Origin: Gammaproteobacteria bacterium
GTDB lineage: Bacteria > Pseudomonadota > Gammaproteobacteria > DSM-16500
Assembly (NCBI GenBank): GCA_021325575.1
Contig: JAJPGW010000004.1
Coordinates: 1-42,632 of the forward strand
DNA length: 42,632 bases
Direction of reading: 5' to 3'
Part shown: positions 27,820 to 35,250 of the stretch, in pieces
How the letters are laid out: every line of letters starts with the position of its first letter
How positions within the stretch are numbered: the first letter of the stretch is position 1
Translations under genes and position numbers: made by a program
Notes under the pieces: generated by a model
The model's database searches: none
Seen by the model: the letters and a program-made list of their open reading frames with translations, nothing else
What the model was told of the DNA's origin: nothing

Positions 27820-27921
27820 ATGGCTAAATCGCAAGATAAGAAAAAAGAATCCCAGAAAAAACCCGCTAAAACGTTAAAAGAAAAGCGTGCTGCAAAAAAA
27901 GAGAAAAGAGATAAGCGATAA
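27820..27921 (+). CDS. Lys-rich small protein (33 residues)
   Basis: A very short ORF beginning MAKSQDKKKESQ and ending KEKRDKR. About half of the residues are Lys or Arg and none are aromatic. AAGGAG stands seven bases before the ATG, as good as any ribosome-binding site in the window, and the ORF ends 18 bp before the next gene. The size and charge suggest a nucleic-acid- or ribosome-binding peptide. No function can be assigned. Confidence 0.65.
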   Translation: MAKSQDKKKESQKKPAKTLKEKRAAKKEKRDKR

Positions 27922-27939
27922 GTAATCTCGAATAGCAAA

Positions 27940-29121
27940 ATGCAAAAAACAGAAGTAATCATTATAGGCGCGGGTGCTGCAGGGTTAATGTGTGCGATTG
28001 AGGCGGGCAAAAGACATCGTAAAGTGGTGGTTCTTGAGCACGCTAATAAGGCGGGCAAAAAAATTCTGATGTCCGGCGGTGGTCGTTGCAATTTTACTAA
28101 CTATCACATTAATCCTGCGAATTATCTTTCGCATAATCCCCATTTTTGTAAATCGGCGCTGAGTCGTTATACTCAATGGGATTTTATTGATTTAGTGAAA
28201 AAACACGCGATACCTTTTCATGAAAAAACATTAGGTCAATTATTCTGTGATAATAAATCCCATGATATTTTAAATTTGTTGTTATTAGAATGCGAACAAA
28301 ATGGTGTTGTGATCCACTTAAATTCCAAAATAGAAAAAATTGAAAAGGACAGCGACCATCATTATAAAATCAAAAGTACAGCCGGTGATTTTCATTGCCA
28401 ATCGTTAGTGATTGCCAGTGGCGGCTTATCCATTCCGACCATGGGAGCGAGTCCATTTGCTTATAAAGTAGCAGAACAGTTTGGCATTAAAGTATGGCCT
28501 ACGCGAGCAGGATTAGTTCCTTTTACGCTTCATGCAGAAGAAAAAGAAAAGCTAGCGGCTCTTTCTGGCATTTCAGTCGATAGTCTAGTGCAAAATGACA
28601 AAATATCGTTTCGCGAAAATATCTTGTTTACGCATCGTGGTTTAAGTGGTCCGGCTATTTTACAAATTTCATCTTATTGGCAAACGGGAGAAGCTGTGAC
28701 TGTTAATCTGTTGCCAGAAATAAATTTGTTTGAACATTTCATTTCGGCAAAACAACAGCAACCGCAAAAGCAATTAAAATCTATCCTTAGTGAAATACTT
28801 CCAAAACGAGTCGTCGATGTATTTTTAAATTTTGACAGGGCTGAAAAAAAAGTAGCCGAAATTTCACATCAAGATTTTGATCGCATAGCAAAACAATTTA
28901 ATGCATGGAAGGTTTTTCCAAATGGTACAGAAGGGTATCGCACAGCAGAAGTCACGCTGGGCGGAATAGATTGCGATGAAATTTCTTCTAAAACCATGCA
29001 AGCGAATAACGTACCCGGATTATTTTTTATCGGCGAAGCGCTGGATGTCACGGGTTGGTTAGGAGGCTTTAATTTTCAATGGGCTTGGTCATCCGGTTGG
29101 GCGGCTGGGCAGTCTGTCTAA
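27940..29121 (+). CDS. BaiN/HI0933-family FAD-dependent oxidoreductase (YhiN-like)
   Basis: The 393-residue flavoprotein has an N-terminal FAD-binding GAGAAG (10-15), the family signature 'KKILMSGGGRCNFTN', SGGLSIPTMGA in the middle, and C-terminal FFIGEALDVTGWLGGFN, where the flavin is bound again. HI0933-like proteins are widespread; some act on bile acids or other lipids, but most have no known substrate. It starts 18 bp after the 33-residue basic protein and is followed 15 bp later by the GNAT gene, so these three are probably one transcript. Confidence 0.93.
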   Translation: MQKTEVIIIGAGAAGLMCAIEAGKRHRKVVVLEHANKAGKKILMSGGGRCNFTNYHINPANYLSHNPHFCKSALSRYTQWDFIDLVKKHAIPFHEKTLGQLFCDNKSHDILNLLLLECEQNGVVIHLNSKIEKIEKDSDHHYKIKSTAGDFHCQSLVIASGGLSIPTMGASPFAYKVAEQFGIKVWPTRAGLVPFTLHAEEKEKLAALSGISVDSLVQNDKISFRENILFTHRGLSGPAILQISSYWQTGEAVTVNLLPEINLFEHFISAKQQQPQKQLKSILSEILPKRVVDVFLNFDRAEKKVAEISHQDFDRIAKQFNAWKVFPNGTEGYRTAEVTLGGIDCDEISSKTMQANNVPGLFFIGEALDVTGWLGGFNFQWAWSSGWAAGQSV

Positions 29122-29136
29122 GAAAAGGTAATAAAG

Positions 29137-29637
29137 ATGCATCAATTCAGCATAAAACGATTTTCTCCCCAAATAGATCATAATGAAATCATTGATCTCA
29201 TCAAGAATATTAAGCAAGATGAATTTAATGAAAAATTAGAACCTGAGACCATTGCATCGTTGCAAAATCTCAAAAATTTTTTTTATAGCAAAAATCATCA
29301 AAGTATTAATTTCTGGGTAGCACTTAACAATGAACAGGTAGTCGGCTGTATCGGCTTAAAATTATTGAATGACTCTGCAGCTGAAATTAAACGTTTTTTT
29401 ATCCAAAAAAAATTTCGCGGCACTGGAATCAGTCGTGCTTTAATGACCGCGGCGTTCGACGAAGCTAAAAAAGAAAAAATCCAAACCGTTTATGTTGCAA
29501 CCGGCAGTATTAACGAGCGTGCTATTCATTTTTATCAAAAATATGGTTTTCAGGAAATTTCCCAAAAAGAATTACCCGCGGGTTATGTTTTTGATCCGTT
29601 GGATGATCGATTTTTTGTTAAGGACAAACTAAGTTAG
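29137..29637 (+). CDS. GNAT family N-acetyltransferase
   Basis: This 166-residue protein has a GNAT fold: a beta-rich middle (INFWVALNNEQVVGCIGLK), the acetyl-CoA pyrophosphate-binding motif KFRGTGISRALM (a Q/RxxGxG variant) and a C-terminal helix-strand with INERAIHFYQKYGF typical of motif B. The substrate is unknown; small molecules or protein amines are possible. The gene follows the flavoprotein by 15 bp. Its 3' half, from 29365, has been copied to 31498-31755 next to a transposase remnant. Confidence 0.9.
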   Translation: MHQFSIKRFSPQIDHNEIIDLIKNIKQDEFNEKLEPETIASLQNLKNFFYSKNHQSINFWVALNNEQVVGCIGLKLLNDSAAEIKRFFIQKKFRGTGISRALMTAAFDEAKKEKIQTVYVATGSINERAIHFYQKYGFQEISQKELPAGYVFDPLDDRFFVKDKLS

Positions 29638-29788
29638 TTCGCTGTTAGTGTTAGAATATGTCGGAGACGGCAAAGCTACCATAAAAATTTTTATAAATTT
29701 CAGAAAGTTATATCACTTCGGATTATTTGCTAGTTCTGAGTTATAATTATAAACATATAATATAATGACATATAATAATGAGGATTTA

Positions 29789-31255
29789 ATGCAAGCATCA
29801 AACATACCCAAAGAAGAAATTCCAAAAGAACAAATAGCTGCCATTAAAGCTTTTTTAGAAAAAAAATTTAGGCTCCCAATTGAAATAAATAATGGTGTTT
29901 TGCAGATTGTTTTCCAATTCACAAGCCAAAGAGATAAGGTATTACAACAACTGTCACATTTCATGCGGTTCGCCCCTGCGGGTGGCCAAACCGACAGTGC
30001 TTTTTACAATTTAGTCGGGCTTCATCCTAATGTTCTATCAGCACTAGAAATGGGTAAACCTACTTTAGACGAACTACAAGTTCAAACAAGAAATATTACT
30101 CGGGAGATAGAGCGACTCGATCAGCTCGCAGATATTGAACAGAAAAAGATAAGTTCAAATGACCCGACGGCAAAACCCCAAGAATTACCGAAATTAAAAG
30201 CAGCAAAAACTGAATTGCTCATTCAATTAAATCAATCGCAACTCGATGCAAGTCCTAAATTAACAGAGTATGTGGAGCATGTGCGAAAAGCCAATCCACT
30301 CGCAATGTTAGATCAAAAAGATCCAAATGCGACAGCGCAAATTGGCGATAAATTTCGCTCACCGATCAGCATGTCCACAGCAGGAATTCCAGTTAAATTA
30401 CCTGGAGGAGCAGCTGCCGAAGAGCCATTTGATTTAATAGAAGTTTTACAACTTCCGTGTGATTTGAGAGGGAAACGTATACACCCTTTCAATCCTGCAC
30501 AGCATTTTTATTTGAAGGAAGTAAGTCCTGGCTCACTGCGGGAATTAAGAGCAGAAGTGAGCAGGGTTAGACAAACGAAGAACTTGGAAACTACACTTCT
30601 ATTAGCAGGTCAACTTGAAAGTTTACAACAATTGATGAAAACACCTGAATATAAAGATAATGTAAAATATGATCGAGTTCATCAGATTTTACAAGACACT
30701 CCTACGTCTATATTTGATATAGGTATTCTACAAAGTAGGCTCGCCTCCATTTCAGCAGAGTTAACAAAACACGACCCTACATTTACGACAATCGCTGAAT
30801 TTATAAAAGCAAAATCATCATCTCAAGCAGAGGCTACACCCAGCGTCGCGAGAGCAGATGCTGCTGCAAGCGATCATCTGCATGCGGATCAAAAAGACGA
30901 GGTGAATGCTGAGGCAAACAAAGCGCGCTTTAAGCAATGTTTTTTAGAGTTTAAAGATGAACATCTACAAATAAATCCTCGTGTACCAACGATTCAAGAG
31001 CACAAGGGTTCAGCAGCTATTCCAAGCAAGCATTATAGAATTCGAAATTATAATCAAGGCATAATAGATGCTCTAAATTCAGTTAATGTACAAACTGAGC
31101 GTGGCAACAAGGGGAATGATAAATTTATTGTAATCCAAGAAAGTGCAATAGTTGCTTTAACAGCAGCCTCTCTTAACAGGTTGCTTGAAAAAATCAAACC
31201 ATCACCGACTCCCCAAGAACCAGGTGGACCAACGCAGGGTATACATAGGCATTAA
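29789..31255 (+). CDS. Unknown helical protein; effector candidate
   Basis: The frame opens at 29765, but the ATG at 29789 has GAGG upstream and gives 488 residues. The protein has no signal peptide or membrane segment. It is helical, with a charged coiled-coil-like zone (about 85-150). Near residues 350-380 an Ala/Glu/Asp-rich linker precedes a C-terminal domain that ends in a Pro/Gly-rich, His-tipped tail. I recognise no domain. It lies between two copies of GNAT sequence, in a stretch of accessory genes. Confidence 0.65.
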   Translation: MQASNIPKEEIPKEQIAAIKAFLEKKFRLPIEINNGVLQIVFQFTSQRDKVLQQLSHFMRFAPAGGQTDSAFYNLVGLHPNVLSALEMGKPTLDELQVQTRNITREIERLDQLADIEQKKISSNDPTAKPQELPKLKAAKTELLIQLNQSQLDASPKLTEYVEHVRKANPLAMLDQKDPNATAQIGDKFRSPISMSTAGIPVKLPGGAAAEEPFDLIEVLQLPCDLRGKRIHPFNPAQHFYLKEVSPGSLRELRAEVSRVRQTKNLETTLLLAGQLESLQQLMKTPEYKDNVKYDRVHQILQDTPTSIFDIGILQSRLASISAELTKHDPTFTTIAEFIKAKSSSQAEATPSVARADAAASDHLHADQKDEVNAEANKARFKQCFLEFKDEHLQINPRVPTIQEHKGSAAIPSKHYRIRNYNQGIIDALNSVNVQTERGNKGNDKFIVIQESAIVALTAASLNRLLEKIKPSPTPQEPGGPTQGIHRH

Positions 31256-31420
31256 CAAGCGGGTGGGGTCAGGTCTCATCATCTACATAACTTGAACTAT
31301 AGCCCTGATTGTAGTTAAATACATTCCTCTTGTTCTTTCAATGCTTACTTTCGGATTTCTGTTTTCTATAAATTTTCAAATCAAATATTATCATTAATTA
31401 ATATAGTATCGGGGATATTT
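31256..31420. other. Upstream relic of a REP-associated transposase element
   Basis: The sequence GGGGTCAGGTCTCATCATC (31265-31283) resembles, from memory, the end sequences found next to REP-associated tyrosine transposases. About 150 bp later the transposase start codon appears. The rest of the spacer is AT-rich and holds no ORF. Confidence 0.45.
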
Positions 31421-31501
31421 ATGTCACGACCTTTGCGAATTGAATATCATGACGCTTGGTATCAGGTTATGAATCGAGGTGCTGGACACCGAAATATTTG
31501 A
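31421..31501 (+). pseudogene. REP-associated tyrosine transposase (RAYT), N-terminal remnant
   Basis: The ATG at 31421 begins a 26-residue peptide starting MSRPLRIEYHDAWYQVMNRG, the conserved N-terminus of RAYT/IS200-like transposases. The HUH motif and catalytic Tyr are missing: the frame is cut at 31498, where duplicated GNAT sequence begins, and a TGA follows at once (31499-31501). It is a dead fragment left by a deletion or recombination event. Confidence 0.8.
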
Positions 31502-31770
31502 ATGACTCTGCAGCTGAAATTAAACGTTTTTTTATCCAAAAAAAATTTCGCGGCACTGGAATCAGCCGTGCTTTAATGACCGCGGCGTTCGACGAAGCTA
31601 AAAAAGAAAATATCCAAACCATTTATGTTGCAACCGGCAGTATTAACGAGCGAGCCATTCAGTTTTATCTAAAATATGGTTTTCAGGAAATTTCCAAAAA
31701 AGAATTACCCGCGGGTTATGTTTTTGATCCGCTGGATGATCGATTTTTTGTTAAGAATCACGACAGCTAA
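31498..31770 (+). pseudogene. Duplicated C-terminal half of GNAT acetyltransferase
   Basis: From 31498 to 31755 the sequence repeats 29365-29622 of the upstream GNAT gene at a constant offset of 2133 bp, with a few substitutions, and the frame stays open to TAA at 31768-31770. It encodes the acetyl-CoA motif (FRGTGISRAL) and the C-terminal strand but lacks the N-terminal half. The frame extends upstream only through out-of-frame transposase sequence (TTG at 31456, no ribosome-binding site). It is probably non-functional, though the intact frame suggests a recent event. Confidence 0.8.
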
Positions 31771-31864
31771 TTAACCCTTTGAATTATATATATTTTAACT
31801 GAAAAAGCGCCCAATGGTTTTAGCCGCAGAGATACGTCTTCCGAATAACTGATTTTTCAAGCAA

Positions 31865-31891
31865 TTGCAACGTGTTTTATTACGCTATAAT
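31865..31891 (+). promoter_or_regulatory. Candidate promoter of the kinase-like gene
   Basis: TTGCAA (31865-31870) and a perfect TATAAT (31886-31891) are 15 bp apart, about 38 bp upstream of the kinase ATG. The spacer is shorter than the preferred 17 bp. Confidence 0.45.
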
Positions 31892-31929
31892 TAAACATAG
31901 AGTCTTAGTCTTGTATTAGGACATTATTT

Positions 31930-33459
31930 ATGACGTTGACTGCCGAACAACTTCAGCAACTAAGGACGTCAGATGCAGAACGTCCTATAGGCTTAACTGA
32001 ATTGAAAGAACCCCAAGGTCACTGGTGTTTGAAAACCCAAGAAGCATCAGGACAAACCCGAACTTTTGTTTACGATTCTAAGCCTTTTGCAGGTGGAACT
32101 GTTGGCGAGTTATTCAACGCGCAGGATATTCATTCGGGAAAAGAATATGTGCTTAAGGCACAACACCTAACTATTGATGCACTTATTGAAAGAACTCGTT
32201 TGAAGCAATTGAAACAAAGTGCAGGCTTTTTTTATCATGATACAAAGTTGGAAGAATTAATTGCACGTCAAGATAGTCCGGCAATAAAAGAATTCGTACT
32301 CAGTAAAAAAGAATTAAGAACTGATGATCCAAAAGAAAAATTTTGGATTGTTATGGAAAAAATTCCGGGTAAAACGTTAAAAGAAATAAAAAGTGAAGTT
32401 GATAAAAGTTCAGCTGATCCCAAAACAAGAGAGCCCATCACCCTGGATATGCTATATAAAACAGCTTGTGCAACCCAAGAAGTTCATAAAAATGGCGTGT
32501 ATCATTGCGATATTAATCCAGATAACACTATGTATGATGAGGGCTTGCAAAAATCTGGTTTAATTGATTTTAGTACTGCTGTCGCATTTAAACCCCCAGC
32601 AACCGAAGTAAGAGGAGATCCTCGTGGCTCTCCTGCATTTGTTGATCGAAGAATACGTGAAGAAATGTTTAAAGGACAACGGAGTGAGGATGTAACTTTT
32701 AATGAAGCGACAGAAGTTCATGCTCTGGGTCTAACTCTAGCATTTTCTGCAGGTTTAACTGTTCCTCAAAGAATGGCATTCAAAGATGAACATAATCTAC
32801 CTACAACTTTAGAAATAATTAGTGATGACACTCCGCCATATGGAAAAATGTTAGCGGCAGATTCTCCTTTAAAAAAACCATTATTAAAACTTGTTCGCGA
32901 AATGACAGATGAAGATCCTGCAAAAAGGCCTACTCTATCAGCTGTAACGACTCAACTAGCAAAATTAAGCTATGCCGCTTTACCCCAACATGAAAAGTCT
33001 TTAGTTGAAGGATTGGTAATGGTGCAGGCGTTAGACACATTTATCACTGCCGTAAAAGATAAGATCCCTGCAACAATCAGCCCCAAACCAGGCCTTTTAG
33101 CACATTCTCCTATTCAATTAGCTTTAAAAGAAGCGGAGAAAATGCGCGATGAAATAAATAAACTAATGCAAATGTTAACTTCAAAAACAATTGATAAAAT
33201 GGAGTTCGCTGAGGAATTAAAAAAATTAATGGGACAATTTAAATCATCAACACTGGAAGCATTAGCTAAAATTACAAATCAATTTCAAAAAAATCCAGAT
33301 TTAAGATCTAAACTATTAAATTGCATGAAAGCAATTCAAAATCCCGATAAAGAAATTCGTGATAAACCTGACTTGATGGAATTAGCATTTCAGAACAAAG
33401 TAGAGGATAAAATTAAAGAATTATCAGCACAACCTGTAATGGGAAAAGCATTAGGATAA
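31930..33459 (+). CDS. Eukaryotic-like protein kinase with altered catalytic loop; effector candidate
   Basis: The 509-residue protein has a kinase fold: a glycine-rich segment (GGTVGE, 55-60), the ATP-binding Lys76 (YVLKAQ), hinge WIVMEKIPG (139-147), catalytic loop HCDINPDN (192-199) with Asp194 and Asn199, the metal-binding DFS (213-215) and SPAF (234-237) as a possible APE-like end of the activation segment. Late in the domain comes EDPAKRPTLSAV, typical of subdomain XI. The HRD Arg is Cys, and the Lys two residues after the catalytic Asp is Asn, so activity may be unusual. Residues 340-509 are helical. No transmembrane or PASTA part is present, unlike bacterial housekeeping kinases, which favours a secreted host-directed role (inference). 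Confidence 0.88.
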   Translation: MTLTAEQLQQLRTSDAERPIGLTELKEPQGHWCLKTQEASGQTRTFVYDSKPFAGGTVGELFNAQDIHSGKEYVLKAQHLTIDALIERTRLKQLKQSAGFFYHDTKLEELIARQDSPAIKEFVLSKKELRTDDPKEKFWIVMEKIPGKTLKEIKSEVDKSSADPKTREPITLDMLYKTACATQEVHKNGVYHCDINPDNTMYDEGLQKSGLIDFSTAVAFKPPATEVRGDPRGSPAFVDRRIREEMFKGQRSEDVTFNEATEVHALGLTLAFSAGLTVPQRMAFKDEHNLPTTLEIISDDTPPYGKMLAADSPLKKPLLKLVREMTDEDPAKRPTLSAVTTQLAKLSYAALPQHEKSLVEGLVMVQALDTFITAVKDKIPATISPKPGLLAHSPIQLALKEAEKMRDEINKLMQMLTSKTIDKMEFAEELKKLMGQFKSSTLEALAKITNQFQKNPDLRSKLLNCMKAIQNPDKEIRDKPDLMELAFQNKVEDKIKELSAQPVMGKALG

Positions 33460-33482
33460 ACTAGGGCCGTTTTAATAAAATT

Positions 33483-33572
33483 CGGAGAGGGTGGGATTCG
33501 AACCCACGTGGGGGCTTACGCCCCCCATCTGATTTCGAGTCAGCGCCGTTATGACCGCTTCGGTACCTCTCC
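33483..33572 (-). tRNA. tRNA-Ser (anticodon CGA)
   Basis: On the minus strand the acceptor arms GGAGAGG and CCTCTCC pair, followed by discriminator G. The anticodon stem-loop reads CTGACTCGAAATCAG with CGA in the loop, which decodes UCG. A long G/C-rich variable arm and GGTTCGAATCC T-loop identify a serine tRNA of about 90 nt. CCA is not encoded. It lies just downstream of the BamC-like gene on the same strand. Confidence 0.95.
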
Positions 33573-33581
33573 TGTGCTCTT

Positions 33582-34214
33582 TTATTGACGGGTAAATCGA
33601 TCGAAATAGAGTTGTTTATTTTTTTGTTCTACTGTTTTGTTTGAATCATCTGTTGTATCTGAAGCATCGGCTTCTTGGACGGCATCAGCCTTAGCACCAG
33701 AATTTGTCTTACTCGCAACTTTTTTAGTTTCTGATTCAGCAGGGGGTCCTGCGTGGGTTGCTGTATAAGAAGGCATAGCGCTGGGTCCCGCGATGGATTT
33801 TTTGCCGAATGGCCAGATGGTATTTAATACTGTCGCAATTGGCATGCCTGCTTTGGTCTCAGAAGCACGAGTATGTTCGTCAAAATAAAAATTTGGAACC
33901 GGTTGTTGCATCGCAATTTTGTTGGCGCAGGTCATTCTCGGATTGCCAGAATTGGGTTGGGTTTGATAAGTGTAAAGTTCGGGTGGTGTTAAATCGAGTC
34001 TGCAGGTTGCGGTTGGATAATAGCGATCAGAAACCGGATAGTGTGCTTGAATCTGCGAAGAGGAAAGTCCCGGCGGCACTTGCATGGGCGGAATGCTACG
34101 CGCATATAAATAATCCGTGTCGCGATTTTGAATCACACCCTTATTGCCATAAATAGCAGAACAGCTTGTTAAAAATAACAAACTCAGCCAGAAAAAAATT
34201 CTTGTAAAACGCAT
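33582..34214 (-). CDS. bamC: BamC-like lipoprotein, short form
   Basis: BamC (NlpB) is a lipoprotein of the outer-membrane BAM complex. This 210-residue product has a lipoprotein signal (lipobox LTSC, Cys18). The next part, 'NRDTDYLYARSIPPMQVPPG', matches the extended N-terminal BamC region that binds BamD. The two helix-grip domains of E. coli BamC (344 residues) are not seen; instead there is a Thr/Ser/Lys/Asp-rich tail. It follows dapA, as in E. coli, which supports the identity. The ATG is preceded by a strong GAGGAGAGG. It would act at the periplasmic face of the outer membrane. Confidence 0.75.
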   Translation of the reverse strand: MRFTRIFFWLSLLFLTSCSAIYGNKGVIQNRDTDYLYARSIPPMQVPPGLSSSQIQAHYPVSDRYYPTATCRLDLTPPELYTYQTQPNSGNPRMTCANKIAMQQPVPNFYFDEHTRASETKAGMPIATVLNTIWPFGKKSIAGPSAMPSYTATHAGPPAESETKKVASKTNSGAKADAVQEADASDTTDDSNKTVEQKNKQLYFDRFTRQ

Positions 34215-34229
34215 AACCTCTCCTCGAAC

Positions 34230-34246
34230 CTGACTTGCTAAGTCAG
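34230..34246 (-). other. Intercistronic hairpin between dapA and bamC
   Basis: CTGACTT and AAGTCAG form a 7-bp stem with a 3-nt loop that overlaps the dapA stop codon. There is no U-run, so it more likely affects mRNA processing or stability than termination. Confidence 0.45.
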
Positions 34247-35137
34247 TGTCGCTATCTTTGATTTTTGTATGCCAGCACTCTGCATGGCTTTATGCAAATC
34301 TTCATGAAAACGTGAATTAAGCGGCACTAAAGGTAACCGAATTCCAGATGGGATGCGACCCATTTCATGTAATACCCATTTTACCGGGATGGGGTTCGCT
34401 TCGACAAATAATTTTGTATGCAAGGGCATGAGTTCCGCATTGATTTTTTCAGCGGTTTGTCTATCGCCTGACAGTGCCGCTTTGCATAATTCAGCCATTT
34501 TGGCAGGGGCCACATTGGCGGTTACGGAAATCACACCGTGGGCGCCATTCAACATTAAATCCATACTGGTTGCATCGTCGCCGCTATAAATTTCAAACTG
34601 AGGACCGCATAATTTTTGGATTTCCTGCGCCCGATCAAGTTTGCCAGTCGCTTCTTTGATACCGATAATATTCTGGATTTTCGCCAATCGTTCGATGGTT
34701 TCTGGTAATAAATCACAACAGGTCCGGCCCGGTACATTATAGAGAATAATCGGGACCGCGCATTTTTCAGCAACGGCCTTGTAATGTTCATATAAACCAT
34801 TTTGCGGCGGCTTATTATAATAGGGTGTCACAATCAAACAGCCATCGACGCCGGCTTTTTTAGCTTGCAGGGTCAATTCAATCGTATGGTGAGTCCCATT
34901 GCTGCCCGTGCCGGCAATGACGGGAATGCGTTTTTTGACTTGTTTTAGAACGGTCGAGATCACATCGAGTTGTTCGGCATCGGTCAATGTCGCGCCTTCA
35001 CCGGTGGTGCCGGCGACAATCAACCCCTCGGTTTTCGATGAAATATGCCATTCTACGAGATCACATAAGGATTGCTTATCCACTGAACCATCCGTGTTCA
35101 TAGGGGTCACAATGGCAACCATGCTGCCTTGAAACAT
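34238..35137 (-). CDS. dapA: 4-hydroxy-tetrahydrodipicolinate synthase
   Basis: DapA condenses pyruvate with aspartate semialdehyde, the first step committed to diaminopimelate and lysine, needed for peptidoglycan. The 299-residue TIM-barrel protein has GTTGEGATL (Thr44/Thr45), the triad Tyr in YNVPGRT (Tyr133) and the Schiff-base Lys161 in GIKEATG. The ATG is preceded by AAGGAG. It is divergent from the glycosyltransferase gene, with bamC downstream. Confidence 0.98.
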   Translation of the reverse strand: MFQGSMVAIVTPMNTDGSVDKQSLCDLVEWHISSKTEGLIVAGTTGEGATLTDAEQLDVISTVLKQVKKRIPVIAGTGSNGTHHTIELTLQAKKAGVDGCLIVTPYYNKPPQNGLYEHYKAVAEKCAVPIILYNVPGRTCCDLLPETIERLAKIQNIIGIKEATGKLDRAQEIQKLCGPQFEIYSGDDATSMDLMLNGAHGVISVTANVAPAKMAELCKAALSGDRQTAEKINAELMPLHTKLFVEANPIPVKWVLHEMGRIPSGIRLPLVPLNSRFHEDLHKAMQSAGIQKSKIATLT

Positions 35138-35216
35138 GTGAATTTCTCCTTTTTAAGATGGGGTAATGGTATCACCAAAGGCCATATTGTCTATATTTTT
35201 TTGCGGCTAAATTTCG

Positions 35217-35222
35217 TATAAT
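35217..35222 (+). promoter_or_regulatory. Candidate -10 box of the glycosyltransferase gene
   Basis: A perfect TATAAT lies about 29 bp upstream of the preferred ATG at 35251 and overlaps the alternative ATG at 35221, which argues against that earlier start. No good -35 lies 17 bp upstream. Confidence 0.4.
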
Positions 35223-35250
35223 GCGCCCTTTCCAAAAGTGTAAGGACCCT

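Noticed and set aside
31456-31770. A functional second acetyltransferase
   Set aside because: It lacks the N-terminal half, starts with TTG inside out-of-frame transposase sequence and has no ribosome-binding site.
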